A stretch of DNA of 64,000 nucleotides from positions 186,001 to 250,000 of the forward strand of contig NZ_JARXXU010000001.1 of NCBI RefSeq assembly GCF_029894165.1, given 5' to 3'. Under the pieces are notes generated by a model. It made no database searches and was not told where the DNA came from. It was given only the letters and a program-made list of their open reading frames with translations. This document shows, piece after piece, positions 54,830-64,000 of the stretch. Source of the stretch: Aurantimicrobium minutum. Its GTDB lineage: Bacteria; Actinomycetota; Actinomycetes; Actinomycetales; Microbacteriaceae. How positions within the stretch are numbered: the stretch's first letter is position 1; each line of letters opens with the position of its first letter. The position numbers and the translations under genes were made by a program.

Positions 54830-55321
54830 GTGGAGACGTCTAGCGCTTCGAAGCAGGTGGGGTTCACTCCCCGCAAGCTGTATTTTGTCTTGGCTATCGC
54901 CGAGGCCTGCACCTGGACATTGCTGATTACCGGCCTGATTCTTCGCAACACAATCGGCGTCGACCAAGACATTTTCACCCTCATCGGCGGCCTCCACGGT
55001 TTCGTGTTTATTACCTACGGTGCTGCCTCGATCCTGATCGCGTTCAACCAACGCTGGGGTTTCTGGATGGGATTGCTGGCTGTTGTGACCGCCATCCTCC
55101 CCTACGCCACGATTCCGTTTGAACTCATTCAGGCTAAGCGTGGAGCCCTGGAAGGCCACTGGCGTTTCGAGGCCACCGACGACCCTCGCGATCACACCTG
55201 GCTGGACCGTCTCTTCCGCTGGTTCCTCAAGCACCCTGTGCTTCTCATTCTTGTCATCGTGATCGCAATCGTGCTGGTTTTCAGCGCGCTGCTCCTGCTT
55301 GGCCCTCCCGGAGGTCGCTAA
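54830..55321 (+). CDS. DUF3817 membrane protein
   Basis: A 163-aa protein with four membrane helices and the DUF3817 signature: FVLAIAEACTWTLLITGLI, GLHGFVFITYGAA and YATIPFE. The family is common in Actinobacteria; its function is unknown. The gene is inside the purine operon between purQ and purL, 5 bp after purQ, starting with GTG. The conserved neighbourhood of DUF3817 with other metabolic genes gives no clear role. Confidence 0.85.
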   Translation: METSSASKQVGFTPRKLYFVLAIAEACTWTLLITGLILRNTIGVDQDIFTLIGGLHGFVFITYGAASILIAFNQRWGFWMGLLAVVTAILPYATIPFELIQAKRGALEGHWRFEATDDPRDHTWLDRLFRWFLKHPVLLILVIVIAIVLVFSALLLLGPPGGR

Positions 55322-55372
55322 ACAGATGAGCTCCTCCACTTTCAGCTTTACCCACACAGAAGGGACCGACGC

Positions 55373-57664
55373 GTGAGCACCCACGTCGCCGACACCGTAG
55401 AGAACGCTCTAGCTACTCCAGACAAGGTTCAGCCCTATGGCGCCCTGGGTCTGAAGGATGACGAATACGCTGAGATTCGCAAGATCCTCGGCCGCCGCCC
55501 CACCTCCGGTGAATTGGCGATGTATTCGGTCATGTGGAGTGAGCACTGCTCCTACAAGTCCTCCAAGATTTACCTTCGCCAGTTTGGCCAGAAGGTCAGC
55601 GAGAAGATGAAGGAAAAGCTCATGGTCGGCATGGGCGAGAACGCCGGTGTTGTCGACGTCGGCGAGGGCTGGGCGGTCACCTTCAAGGTGGAAAGCCACA
55701 ACCACCCCAGCTACATCGAACCTTTCCAGGGTGCTGCGACCGGTGTGGGCGGTATCGTCCGCGACATCATCTCGATGGGTGCACGCCCCGTCGCCGTGAT
55801 GGACCAGCTGCGCTTTGGTGCCATCGACCACCCCGACACTCCTCGTGTGCTGCACGGTGTTGTCGGCGGTATTAGCTTTTACGGTAACTGCCTCGGTCTT
55901 CCCAACATCGGTGGCGAGACCTACTTCGACTCCTGCTACCAGGGCAACCCTCTGGTGAACGCCCTTTCCGTGGGTGTGCTTCGCCACGAAGACCTGCACT
56001 TGGCGAATGCTTCGGGTGTGGGTAACAAGATCGTTCTGTTCGGTGCCCGCACCGGTGGCGATGGTATCGGTGGAGCGTCGATCCTGGCCTCTGACTCCTT
56101 CGATTCCACGGGCCCCACCAAGCGTCCTGCTGTGCAGGTCGGTGACCCCTTCGCGGAGAAGGTGCTCATCGAATGCTGCCTGGAGCTTTACCGTGAAGGC
56201 CTGGTGGAAGGTATCCAGGACCTCGGTGCTGCCGGTATCTCTTGTGCAACCAGCGAGCTCGCCTCCAATGGTGACGGCGGCATGTTTGTCGAACTCGACC
56301 ACGTTCTTCTGCGCGACCCCACCCTCACTGCAGAGGAAATCCTCATGTCGGAGAGCCAGGAGCGCATGATGGCTGTGGTCAAGCCTGAGCTGCTCGATCA
56401 GTTCATGGCTGTTGTGAACAAATGGGATGTTGAAACCAGTGTGCTCGGTGAAGTAACCGACACCGGTCGCCTCATCATTCACCACGGTGGCGAAGAGATC
56501 GTGAACGTAGATCCTCGCACCGTCGCTATCGACGGCCCCGTCTATGAGCGCCCCCTCGCTTACCCCACCTGGATTGATGCGCTCAACGCTGACTCAGCTG
56601 ACAAGCTCGCTCGCCCCACCTCGGGCGCAGACCTCAAGGACCAGTTCTTGCAGCTCGTCGCGAGCCCCAACCTGGCCGACAAGTCCCTCATCACCACGCA
56701 GTATGACTACTTCGTGATGGGAAACACCGCACTGAGCTTCCCCGATGACGCCGGCATGATCCGCGTAGATGAAGAATCCGGCCTCGGATTCTCTATCGCC
56801 ACCGATGCCAACGGTCGCTACTGCCAGCTTGACCCTTACCAGGGTGCTCGTTTGGCCCTGGCCGAGGCCTACCGCAACGTGGCTGTCTCCGGTGCTGTTC
56901 CCGCAGCGGTGACCGACTGCCTCAACTTCGGTTCTCCTGAGAACCCTGAAGTCATGTGGCAGTTCAAGCGTGCGGTCGAAGGCCTGGCAGATGGCTGCTT
57001 GGAACTCGAAATCCCCGTCACCGGTGGAAACGTCTCCTTCTACAACCAGACCGGTGACGCCCCCATCCACCCCACCCCTGTTGTGGGTGTGCTCGGTGTG
57101 ATTGATGACGTTGCTCGTCGTATTCCTTCCTCCTGGCAGGACGAGGGCAACAACATCTACCTGCTCGGTATTACCCGCACCGAACTCGATGGTTCTGCCT
57201 GGGCGGGCACCATTCACAACCACCTCGGTGGTCTTCCCCCCATGGTTGACATGGGTCAGGAAAAAGAATTGGCTGACCTCCTGCACGGCGCTGCCATTGA
57301 AAGCCTTGTTCTTTCAGCTCACGACCTCAGCGATGGCGGTCTGGGTCAGGCACTGGCCGAGTCGGTCATGCGCTTTGGCGTGGGTGCCCGCGTCTGGCTC
57401 GATGAAATCATCGAGCGCGATGGCGTGGACGCTGCAACCGCTCTGTTCTCTGAATCCACCGGTCGTGTAATCGTCTCCGTTCCTCGCGAAGATGATGTCC
57501 GCTTTCTGGGACTCTGCGAAGCACGCAACTATCCTGTTTTGCGCATCGGTGTGACCGACCAGGGTGGCGCAGATGCCAAGCTCGACATTCAGGGCATGTT
57601 TGAAGTTACGGTCGACGAGATTCGTCAGCGCAGCAACGAGACCCTGCCAAAGTACTTCGGCTAA
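55373..57664 (+). CDS. purL: Phosphoribosylformylglycinamidine synthase subunit PurL
   Basis: A 763-aa small-type PurL (the type that works with separate PurS and PurQ). Signature regions: [11 protein letters not shown] near residue 57, [28 protein letters not shown] and [21 protein letters not shown]. It converts FGAR to FGAM with ATP and ammonia. The GTG start has GAAGGGA 7 nt upstream. Confidence 0.98.
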   Translation: MSTHVADTVENALATPDKVQPYGALGLKDDEYAEIRKILGRRPTSGELAMYSVMWSEHCSYKSSKIYLRQFGQKVSEKMKEKLMVGMGENAGVVDVGEGWAVTFKVESHNHPSYIEPFQGAATGVGGIVRDIISMGARPVAVMDQLRFGAIDHPDTPRVLHGVVGGISFYGNCLGLPNIGGETYFDSCYQGNPLVNALSVGVLRHEDLHLANASGVGNKIVLFGARTGGDGIGGASILASDSFDSTGPTKRPAVQVGDPFAEKVLIECCLELYREGLVEGIQDLGAAGISCATSELASNGDGGMFVELDHVLLRDPTLTAEEILMSESQERMMAVVKPELLDQFMAVVNKWDVETSVLGEVTDTGRLIIHHGGEEIVNVDPRTVAIDGPVYERPLAYPTWIDALNADSADKLARPTSGADLKDQFLQLVASPNLADKSLITTQYDYFVMGNTALSFPDDAGMIRVDEESGLGFSIATDANGRYCQLDPYQGARLALAEAYRNVAVSGAVPAAVTDCLNFGSPENPEVMWQFKRAVEGLADGCLELEIPVTGGNVSFYNQTGDAPIHPTPVVGVLGVIDDVARRIPSSWQDEGNNIYLLGITRTELDGSAWAGTIHNHLGGLPPMVDMGQEKELADLLHGAAIESLVLSAHDLSDGGLGQALAESVMRFGVGARVWLDEIIERDGVDAATALFSESTGRVIVSVPREDDVRFLGLCEARNYPVLRIGVTDQGGADAKLDIQGMFEVTVDEIRQRSNETLPKYFG

Positions 57665-58132
57665 CTAGCTCTGAGCAACGGCAATTCTGAGGGGGCTCAA
57701 TTCCTGTCCCACGGAATATTGCTCACCCATTATTGACTTGCCACCCGCTGTGAGGCGAGTCGTGATGTCTTGTGCACTTCCGACTCCTGAGAGCTCCAAC
57801 TGAGCAAAATCTATCAACGTCGCTGGTGAGAGCACTCCACCCACGAGGACAGAGAGAATTCCCTGTGTTCCCTGAATTCGAATTTCAGGATCACGAATGT
57901 CTACGTTCAGCATGCCCCAGTGCCCACTGAAAACTACGGAACCTTGAAATTGCATGGTTCCTTCCAGCGACGTGGTGTCGAAGTTGGATCGTTCAGCATC
58001 GAGTGAGTAGACAAATCCAGCTGGAGTCTGTTCGGCAGAGCCGCTCACAGTAATGGTGCCATCTTCGAGAGCTGAGATGTACTCCACCAGGCTCGTCTTG
58101 ATTGCCCAAATGAGTTGTGTGCTGTCCGACAT
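57665..58132 (-). CDS. HtaA-domain protein without export signal
   Basis: A 155-aa protein built of one HtaA-like domain: LIWAIKTSLVEYI at the start, then SVVFSGHWGMLNVDIRDPEIRIQG with the conserved Gly-His, and a beta-rich C-terminus. HtaA domains bind haem on the surface of corynebacteria (HtaA/HtaB), but those carry signal peptides and anchors; here neither is visible, so a cytoplasmic haem-related or other role is possible. It is convergent with purL (adjacent stops) and divergent from the dehydrogenase gene. The ATG at 58132 is favoured by the domain start. Confidence 0.75.
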   Translation of the reverse strand: MSDSTQLIWAIKTSLVEYISALEDGTITVSGSAEQTPAGFVYSLDAERSNFDTTSLEGTMQFQGSVVFSGHWGMLNVDIRDPEIRIQGTQGILSVLVGGVLSPATLIDFAQLELSGVGSAQDITTRLTAGGKSIMGEQYSVGQELSPLRIAVAQS

Positions 58133-58233
58133 GTTTTTCCAATCTGCTCGAAGCAGAATCATCCTACTTTCTAACTTGGGGTGTGTTCAGAGCCTGTAAC
58201 TTTAGTGAAAGAAACAAGGCGAGGAGATCAGGC

Positions 58234-59019
58234 GTGGAAACACCAATTCGGGTAACCCTGATGATTCAGGGTGAGATGAATCCTCTGCTTGCCCAGTATC
58301 TACAATCCGAAACGGTAGAGCTCACTGTTATTGAGATTTCTCACGTTTCAGATATCGCTACACAACACGTTGCCGCTGTGTCTCACGCTCAGGTTGTGTT
58401 CGCTCTCACCTCGCAGCATCACGCACTCACCGTGGCCGAACAGATCGTGCCTTTGTTAGCAACTGGTTGCATCTATGTCGACCTGACCACCGCAACACCT
58501 GCATCCAAGAAACGTCGTGCAGGTCTCTTCCCTGCCGAAACTTTCGTCGATGCAGCATTGAAAAATCAAGGGTCCCCCTCAGAACAACTCACACTCAGCG
58601 TGGCCGGTGCGGGTGCCCAGCGCCTCAGCGAACTTCTCTCACCCCTGGATCTTCAAATTGACGTCGTCTCCGATGTGCCCGGTGACGCAGCAGCACTCAA
58701 ACTCCTGCACGATATGTTCACCAAGAACATCACGAGTGTGCTGATCGACACCCTCTGGGCTGCTGAAAGCATGGGCATGCAGGAGCGGGCATTTGAGGAC
58801 ATCAAACAGGGGTTTGACTCTTTTTCGGGAGCTCGCGCACAAGAGTTAATCACTGATGCCTCCGTGAACTTCAAACGCAGCCAAATCGAAATGGCAGATG
58901 TCGTCGAAATGCTCACTGACAGTGGGTATGAAAGCACGATGTTGGCACCGATTCAATTCAATTACGGGCGCATCATGCACGGGAAGAAAATTCCCTATAG
59001 CAAGCCAGCGAAGAAGTAA
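58234..59019 (+). CDS. NAD(P)-binding dehydrogenase of the 6-phosphogluconate/DUF1932 type
   Basis: A 261-aa protein with a weak Rossmann N-terminus (the usual GxGxxG is MIQGEMN), a YVDLTTATPASKKRR segment and a C-terminal helical domain containing GDAAALKLLHDMFTKNITSVLID, typical of DUF1932 in 3-hydroxyisobutyrate-like dehydrogenases. The substrate is unknown. Its position beside the lig operon and a shared terminator suggest aromatic catabolism (inference). The GTG start has GAGGAG 7 nt upstream. The missing glycine pattern makes tight cofactor binding uncertain. Confidence 0.8.
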   Translation: METPIRVTLMIQGEMNPLLAQYLQSETVELTVIEISHVSDIATQHVAAVSHAQVVFALTSQHHALTVAEQIVPLLATGCIYVDLTTATPASKKRRAGLFPAETFVDAALKNQGSPSEQLTLSVAGAGAQRLSELLSPLDLQIDVVSDVPGDAAALKLLHDMFTKNITSVLIDTLWAAESMGMQERAFEDIKQGFDSFSGARAQELITDASVNFKRSQIEMADVVEMLTDSGYESTMLAPIQFNYGRIMHGKKIPYSKPAKK

Positions 59020-59024
59020 CGAAG

Positions 59025-59058
59025 AGAAAGCCCCCGCCCTGATGGGCGGGGGCTTTCT
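59025..59058. terminator. Bidirectional intrinsic terminator
   Basis: A perfect 15-bp stem (arm AGAAAGCCCCCGCCC) with a 4-nt TGAT loop between the convergent dehydrogenase and ligC genes. Confidence 0.95.
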
Positions 59059-59083
59059 ACTGTCTGGACGAGTGAAGTTACTT

Positions 59084-60034
59084 TTAGTAGTCAAGCTGCT
59101 GCTGGAGCTGATCGAGCACGATATAGCAGGGGAGGACCTGCGCAACGCTGGCGTTTGGTTCGCGGCCTTCCTTAATGGCAGCAACGAATTCACGGTCCTG
59201 GAGCTCAATACCGTTCATCGAGACGGCAACGTTAGACACGTCAATGACTTCTTCCTTACCGGTGACGAGGTCGTCATAGCGTGCGATGTAGGTGTTGGTG
59301 TCACCGATGTAACGGAAGAAGGTGCCCAAAGGGCCGTCGTTGTTAAACGACAGTGACAGGGTGCAAATCTTTCCCGTTTCCGTAGCCAACTGAATGGACA
59401 TATCCATTGCAATGCCCAGCTCAGGGTGCCGGGGGCCCTGAATAGCGTTGGCCTTCACAACCTTCTCTCCCGTTTGGTACTGGAAGAGATCAACCGTGTG
59501 GGCTGCGTGGTGCCAGAGCAGGTGGTCCGTCCAGGAACGCGGTTGGCCAAGAGCGTTCATGTTGGTGCGTCGGAAGAAATACGTCTGCACATCCATCTGC
59601 TGAATGTTGAATTCACCTGCGGTGATTTTGTTATGAACGTATTGGTGAGAAGGGTTAAAGCGACGGGTGTGACCGGCCATCGCGATGAGCCCGGTTTCCT
59701 TCTGCACATCCACGATTTCTTGAACGCCCTGAAGGTTATCTGCCATGGGGATTTCCACCATGACGTGCTTACCGGCCCGCAGAGCTTCGATCGTTTGATC
59801 GTGGTGCATCTGGGTGGGGGTAGCCAGGATGACACCATCGAGATCAGGCTGAGCCAGCAGTTCGGTGTAACTGTCGAAGCCCTTCACCGCGCCATATTTC
59901 TCGGCCACTTCATCAGCAATGTTCTGGCGACTGTGGCCTACATATTTGATCGTGGCATCTGGAATGTTCACCAGCGCATCGAGATGCTTTTGTCCGAAGG
60001 CACCGAGGCCGACAACAGCGAGATTGACAGTCAT
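59084..60034 (-). CDS. ligC: 4-carboxy-2-hydroxymuconate-6-semialdehyde dehydrogenase
   Basis: A 316-aa Gfo/Idh/MocA-fold oxidoreductase with Rossmann motif VVGLGAFGQKHLD, EIPMADN in the substrate site and the characteristic SWTDHLLWHHAAHTVDLFQY. It oxidises the ring-cleavage product of protocatechuate to 2-pyrone-4,6-dicarboxylate with NADP. It is the last gene of the operon, 2 bp after ligB. The length equals LigC of Sphingobium. Confidence 0.93.
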   Translation of the reverse strand: MTVNLAVVGLGAFGQKHLDALVNIPDATIKYVGHSRQNIADEVAEKYGAVKGFDSYTELLAQPDLDGVILATPTQMHHDQTIEALRAGKHVMVEIPMADNLQGVQEIVDVQKETGLIAMAGHTRRFNPSHQYVHNKITAGEFNIQQMDVQTYFFRRTNMNALGQPRSWTDHLLWHHAAHTVDLFQYQTGEKVVKANAIQGPRHPELGIAMDMSIQLATETGKICTLSLSFNNDGPLGTFFRYIGDTNTYIARYDDLVTGKEEVIDVSNVAVSMNGIELQDREFVAAIKEGREPNASVAQVLPCYIVLDQLQQQLDY

Positions 60035-60036
60035 TC

Positions 60037-60882
60037 TTAGTCTTCCTTAGGGGTCAAGATGAGGTGTCCAACAGAGGTGTTGGAGGCAGGGACGTGGTTG
60101 AACCGGTAAACCTCGTTGACTTTGTCACCCAGGGCGCCACGCATGATGAGCCACATAATGAGTTCCACACCTTCAGAACCAGCCTCGATCATGTACTCGA
60201 GGTGGGGCTTGTATTGCAGCACTTCAGGCTGGTTGATCAGGTCATCCATGAACTGGATATCCCACGGCAAGTTAATGAGACCTGCACGAGCGCCCTGAAT
60301 CTGGTGGCTCATGCCGCCAGTTCCCCAAATCTGAACGGTGAGGTCTTCATCGAACTGCTCCACAGCACGCTTGATGGCCTTACCCAGAGATAGGCAACGC
60401 TCGCCCGAAGGCTGAGGGTTCATCACGACGTTCACGGGCAGAGGAATGACCTTCGTGGGCCACGTGTCTGGAGTGCCAAACATGAGGGACATGGGCACGG
60501 TGAGACCGTGGTCCACTTCTAACACGTTCAAAACGGTCATGTCGAAGTCGTCCATGATGAGTGAAGCAGCCAGGTGTGTAGCCAACTCTGGAGCCCCCTC
60601 CACATCAGGAATGGGGCGAGGGCCATAGCCCTCATCGCAGATGGCGTAGCTATCTGCAATTCCCAAGGCAAAGGTGGGCATGATTTCCATGCCAAAGTAC
60701 GAAGCGTGGTCGTTATAGACAATGATGGCGACATCGGCGGGGTTGTCTTTCACCCACTTCTTGGAGAATTCGTACCCATCGAACATGGGCTTCCAGTAGG
60801 CATCCTGTGTCTTGCCCGAGTCGACTGCGTGCCCCACTGCGGGAACGTGACTGGTCGCGATACCAGCAACAATCTTGGCCAT
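60037..60882 (-). CDS. ligB: Protocatechuate 4,5-dioxygenase beta (catalytic) subunit
   Basis: A 281-aa class III extradiol dioxygenase. Iron ligands are in the N-terminal SHVPAVG (His12) and in the VYNDHASYFG segment, and the Glu ligand in the C-terminal half; EVDHGLTVPMSLMFG carries the catalytic His region. It cleaves the ring of protocatechuate between C4 and C5. It overlaps ligA by 1 bp, the usual alpha-beta pair. Confidence 0.95.
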   Translation of the reverse strand: MAKIVAGIATSHVPAVGHAVDSGKTQDAYWKPMFDGYEFSKKWVKDNPADVAIIVYNDHASYFGMEIMPTFALGIADSYAICDEGYGPRPIPDVEGAPELATHLAASLIMDDFDMTVLNVLEVDHGLTVPMSLMFGTPDTWPTKVIPLPVNVVMNPQPSGERCLSLGKAIKRAVEQFDEDLTVQIWGTGGMSHQIQGARAGLINLPWDIQFMDDLINQPEVLQYKPHLEYMIEAGSEGVELIMWLIMRGALGDKVNEVYRFNHVPASNTSVGHLILTPKED

Positions 60883-61280
60883 TATGCTTCCCCTCGTTCC
60901 TTCTTGGAACGCCAGCCTTCAACGCTCCGTCCACCGTTGATCATCATCTGCTGGTATTCCTCCACGTTCATGTCTGTCATGGTGCTGACAGCCTCGACAT
61001 AGCTCAAACCTTCTGAGGCAAAGATCTTAGACAGGAAGTAGACGTTGCCACCGAGGTCTAACATCTTCTGGAAATCGCGGTCGATGACGGCCTGCTTTTG
61101 CTCGTCGGTCATCTTCCACTCGGCCAGGTAGGCAGGGCCGTCAGCGAGGAATCGCGTGCGGTTTTCTTCTGAACGCAGGCTCATGCAGAACTGGTTGAGG
61201 TGAAAACCTTCACGCGCCTTCTCAATGGTGAAGATGGTGGTGCCTGGAATGTCATCGTATTGTTCAAAATTGGGCTTCAT
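60882..61280 (-). CDS. ligA: Protocatechuate 4,5-dioxygenase alpha subunit
   Basis: A 132-aa helical small subunit with PGTTIFTIEKAREGFHLNQFCMSL, which shapes the active-site lid of LigB. It is of normal length and abuts ligI (2 bp). Confidence 0.95.
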   Translation of the reverse strand: MKPNFEQYDDIPGTTIFTIEKAREGFHLNQFCMSLRSEENRTRFLADGPAYLAEWKMTDEQKQAVIDRDFQKMLDLGGNVYFLSKIFASEGLSYVEAVSTMTDMNVEEYQQMMINGGRSVEGWRSKKERGEA

Positions 61281-61282
61281 GA

Positions 61283-62170
61283 TTAGCTCCAGTAGAGAGT
61301 GGTGGGGTTGGTAACAAGCAATTTCTCTTGCAACTGCGCTGTCGTTGCAATTGAAGGAACATAGTCAACCAAGATGCCGTCATCGGGCATCTCGGTCTTC
61401 ATATTGGGGTGCGGCCAGTCCGTGCCCCACAAAACGCGATCAGGAAATTCTTCGACGATCTTCTTGGCAAAGGGAACAACGTCCAGGTACCCAGGTGAAC
61501 CCGTCTTTGTCAGACGGTCAGGACAGCTGACCTTGCACCAGACATCTTTGTTTCCGCGCATGAAGTCGAGGAACATCTCAAACTCGTCATTATCCACGGG
61601 CTTAGTCACATCGGGGCGACCCATGTGGTCAATGACCAACGGAATTTTAAGTGAGTTGAAGAAATCCTTCTTTTCTTTCAAGTCAGCTGGTTCGAAGTAG
61701 AGAACGACGTGCCAGCCGAGGGGACGGATTTTCTCAATAATCTCGCGGTAGTAGTCATCGGGCTTGGGATCAACCAAACGCTTGACGTAGTTGAAGCGGA
61801 CACCCCTCACGCCAAGATCGTGCATGCGCTGCAGTTCTTCAGCAGAAATGTCCGGCTTTACGGTGACAACACCGCGGGCTTTGCCGTTCGCACGCTCGAG
61901 CACATCAAGGAGTGCTGAGTTGTCAGATCCGTGGCAGGTGGCTTGGACGACAACGTTCTTGTCGAATCCTAGAAAGTCGCGCAGGGCAAACAACTGTTCC
62001 CAGCTGGCATCGCAGGGTGTGTACTTGCGCTCTGGCGCGAAGGGGAACACATCACCTGGGCCGAAAACGTGGCAGTGGGCATCTACAGCACCGGCGGGAA
62101 CCTGGAACTTGGGCTTGCTGGGGTTGGGGTGCCAGTCGAGCCAATCTGCATCTTTCACAAACGCGCTCAT
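61283..62170 (-). CDS. ligI: 2-pyrone-4,6-dicarboxylate hydrolase
   Basis: A 295-aa amidohydrolase-fold lactonase with the metal-site motif GAVDAHCHVFGPGDVFPFAPERKYTP, VVQATCHGSDN, PLVIDHMGRPD and WGTDWPHPNM. It hydrolyses PDC to 4-oxalomesaconate. It overlaps ligJ by 4 bp. Confidence 0.96.
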   Translation of the reverse strand: MSAFVKDADWLDWHPNPSKPKFQVPAGAVDAHCHVFGPGDVFPFAPERKYTPCDASWEQLFALRDFLGFDKNVVVQATCHGSDNSALLDVLERANGKARGVVTVKPDISAEELQRMHDLGVRGVRFNYVKRLVDPKPDDYYREIIEKIRPLGWHVVLYFEPADLKEKKDFFNSLKIPLVIDHMGRPDVTKPVDNDEFEMFLDFMRGNKDVWCKVSCPDRLTKTGSPGYLDVVPFAKKIVEEFPDRVLWGTDWPHPNMKTEMPDDGILVDYVPSIATTAQLQEKLLVTNPTTLYWS

Positions 62171-63186
62171 AGTCCGCGTTCCTTCAGCTTGGAGTCCAGC
62201 CGCGGGAAGACGGTGCGAGCATTCTTCGAGAAGATGTTCTCGCGCTCGGTATCCGAGATTTTCGCAGCATCGATATAGCGCTTGGTGTCATCAAAATACT
62301 GTCCGGTCTGAGGGTCAATTCCTCGAACGGCACCGATCATTTCTGATCCAAAGAGCACGTTCTTGTTGTCGATCACATCAACCAAGAGATCGATACCAGG
62401 CTGGTGATACACGCAGGTATCGAAGAACACATTGTTCATCACGTGAGTATCCAAACTGGGCTGCTTGAGCATGTCCGCCAAGCCACGGTAACGGCCCCAG
62501 TGATACGGAACAGCCCCACCACCGTGAGGGATGATGAAACGTAAGGTGGGGAAGTCAGCAAACAAGTTGCCCTGGATGAGCTGCATAAACGCCGTGGTGT
62601 CCGCATTCATGTAGTGCGCACCGGTGGCGTGGAAGTTGTGGTTGCAGGATGCCGAGACATGAATCATGGCAGGAACGTCGAGTTCGACCATCTTCTCGTA
62701 GAGCGGGTACCAGAACTTGTCCGTCAGGGGAACGGTCTGCCACTGTCCGCCAGAGGGGTCAGGGTTCAGGTTCACTCCGATGAAACCAAGTTCATTAATG
62801 CAGCGTTGCATTTCCTTGATGGTTTCGGTCAGATCAGCTCCGGGTGACTGGGGCAGCTGAGCAACACCAATAAAGTCCTCGGGGAACAGGTCAACAACGC
62901 GCTTAATCAAGTTATTGCACGCAATGGTCCATTCAAGGCTGATGCGTTGGTCACCTTCGTGGTGGCCCATTGCAGAAGCACGAGGAGAGAAGATAGTGAG
63001 GTCTGAACCACGTTCCTTGATGAGCTTGAGCTGGTTCTGCTCAATGGTCTCGCGGATAATCTCATCTGAGATCTCAGGGTATTCGGGGCTGGGTTGACCT
63101 GCTGCATACGCAGCAAGCTGATCAATGCGCCATTGGTTGTGCAGCTCAGGGGCCGTTGTGTAGTGGCCGTGAATGTCGATAATCAT
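62167..63186 (-). CDS. ligJ: 4-oxalomesaconate hydratase
   Basis: A 339-aa amidohydrolase-superfamily hydratase. The metal motif DIHGHYTTAP is at the start, followed by FSPRASAMGHHEGD and FIIPHGGGAVPYHWGR, which fit LigJ. It hydrates 4-oxalomesaconate to 4-carboxy-4-hydroxy-2-oxoadipate. The ATG at 63186 overlaps the tautomerase gene by 4 bp. Confidence 0.95.
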   Translation of the reverse strand: MIIDIHGHYTTAPELHNQWRIDQLAAYAAGQPSPEYPEISDEIIRETIEQNQLKLIKERGSDLTIFSPRASAMGHHEGDQRISLEWTIACNNLIKRVVDLFPEDFIGVAQLPQSPGADLTETIKEMQRCINELGFIGVNLNPDPSGGQWQTVPLTDKFWYPLYEKMVELDVPAMIHVSASCNHNFHATGAHYMNADTTAFMQLIQGNLFADFPTLRFIIPHGGGAVPYHWGRYRGLADMLKQPSLDTHVMNNVFFDTCVYHQPGIDLLVDVIDNKNVLFGSEMIGAVRGIDPQTGQYFDDTKRYIDAAKISDTERENIFSKNARTVFPRLDSKLKERGL

Positions 63187-64000
63187 GCGTTCTCCCAAGC
63201 AGATTCGAGGACGTAAACAGAACCCGACATAAGCATGCGGGCGGTGCGCAGCAGCGCAGACTTTGTCACAACAGGGGATCCAGAAGAATTGTCCACTTCC
63301 ATCTGGACGGTGAAGAAACCAGTGGGGTGCTCCACTTCCACCTCCAGGCTGGAACCAATGGTGTCCAAGCCTGCGATCTGGGCAGCAACACTGCCTTCGA
63401 GCATGCACGCGGTGGCAACGGAGACAGCACCAAGAACACCAATACTTTCGTGCACCCGGTGAGGGATGAATGTGCGGGTAGTGAGCAGACCACCGTCCTG
63501 GGCAGGAGCAAGCAAGCTCATCTTGGGAACGGTCTTGTTCGACACATCTCCCAGATTCATGAGGGGGCCGACAGCAAGCCGAATCTCTTCCACACGTGCC
63601 TTGAGTTCAGTGTTTGCTTCAAGCTCTGCAGGAGTCTCGTAGCCTGTGATGCCAAAGTCAGAAGCGTTCAGACAGACAACGGGCATGCCGTTGTCGATGC
63701 AGGTGACCTGCACGCCAAGAACCTCATCAACCACGTTGCCGGTGGGAAGCAGAGCACCGCAACTGGAACCAGCAACATCTTCGAAGTTGATGTTGATCGG
63801 AGCGTGGGTTCCTGGAACACCGTCGATGCGGGCTGTACCGGCATAGTTGACGACTCCACCGGGAGTCTCAACGAATGCGGTCGCCCGTGAGTCGGTATTC
63901 TCCATATAGATCGCAACGGGGGTTACGCCATCTGCGGCGGCAACGAGTCCCTTCTCAATTACAAACGGGCCCACACCAGCCAAAATGTTGCCGCAGTTCT
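63183..64000 (-). CDS. PrpF-family 4-oxalomesaconate tautomerase (5' end missing)
   Basis: About 272 residues, open at the right edge of the window, so the N-terminus is missing. The PrpF/DapF-like fold shows NCGN (active-site Cys) at the edge and MPVVCLNASDFGITGYETP in the middle. GalD of Pseudomonas, of this family, interconverts keto and enol 4-oxalomesaconate, which matches the neighbours. It would be the gene upstream of ligJ in the operon. The aldolase (ligK) and transport or regulatory genes are not in the window and may lie to the right. Confidence 0.85.
   Translation of the reverse strand, partial: NCGNILAGVGPFVIEKGLVAAADGVTPVAIYMENTDSRATAFVETPGGVVNYAGTARIDGVPGTHAPININFEDVAGSSCGALLPTGNVVDEVLGVQVTCIDNGMPVVCLNASDFGITGYETPAELEANTELKARVEEIRLAVGPLMNLGDVSNKTVPKMSLLAPAQDGGLLTTRTFIPHRVHESIGVLGAVSVATACMLEGSVAAQIAGLDTIGSSLEVEVEHPTGFFTVQMEVDNSSGSPVVTKSALLRTARMLMSGSVYVLESAWENA

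Overview
The window reads as a chromosomal segment of a small-genome actinobacterium, most likely a member of the Microbacteriaceae (a freshwater Luna-type lineage such as Aurantimicrobium is my guess). Support: monomeric NADP isocitrate dehydrogenase, separate PurS/PurQ/PurL, a SenX3-RegX3-like pair next to pst genes, LAxTG-type surface anchors, DUF3817, FprA-type reductase and moderately high GC. No rRNA, phage, insertion sequence or CRISPR array is visible. Genes are tightly packed, with many 1-8 bp overlaps, strong hairpin terminators between convergent genes, and a repeated promoter layout (TAnnnT placed 6-7 nt before the start codon) that suggests many leaderless mRNAs.

Layout: 1-4.7 kb holds a UPF0718 permease with a mini-thioredoxin, an OsmC-like protein, an amidohydrolase and an FUSC-like membrane protein. 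4.7-12 kb holds a CPBP-like membrane protein, icd, a two-component system and an LAxTG surface protein. 12-19 kb holds tRNA-Tyr, a lytic transglycosylase, YajQ, two alpha/beta hydrolases and two class III aminotransferases. 19-26.6 kb is a Doc/RHH toxin-antitoxin pair followed by the phosphate regulon (pstSCAB, phoU, sensor kinase and regulator) with PHO-box-like 11-nt repeats. 26.6-33.3 kb has arsC plus an aquaglyceroporin, a membrane histidine kinase, and a likely operon of diguanylate cyclase, receiver protein, TM-HEAT protein (split by an in-frame TGA) and processive glycosyltransferase. 33.3-39 kb has an FprA-like reductase, purD, purC and a small copper-handling cluster. 39-43.2 kb has envelope genes (SGNH hydrolase, GT4 mannosyltransferase, DedA, GalU) and a Lys/Ala-rich nucleoid protein.

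The most striking locus is 43.3-49.3 kb: a 1323-aa single-module NRPS of the epsilon-poly-L-lysine synthetase (Pls) type, whose pocket residues read DAESIGTVVK (a lysine-like code), immediately followed by an M1-type zinc aminopeptidase and a convergent phosphopantetheinyl transferase. A GTTCAC direct repeat with 11-nt period sits in its promoter, which suggests control by the phosphate regulator encoded about 17 kb away. It looks like a self-contained cationic homopolymer synthesis, trimming and activation cassette.

49.3-53.8 kb has a large Fn3/GLUG adhesin with an LAKTG anchor, divergent from a TetR-like regulator with three evenly spaced palindromic operators between them. 53.8-57.7 kb is purS-purQ-DUF3817-purL. 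57.7-59 kb has an HtaA-domain protein and a dehydrogenase. 59-64 kb is a minus-strand protocatechuate 4,5-cleavage operon (tautomerase, ligJ, ligI, ligA, ligB, ligC), cut by the window end, implying use of lignin- or humic-derived aromatics.
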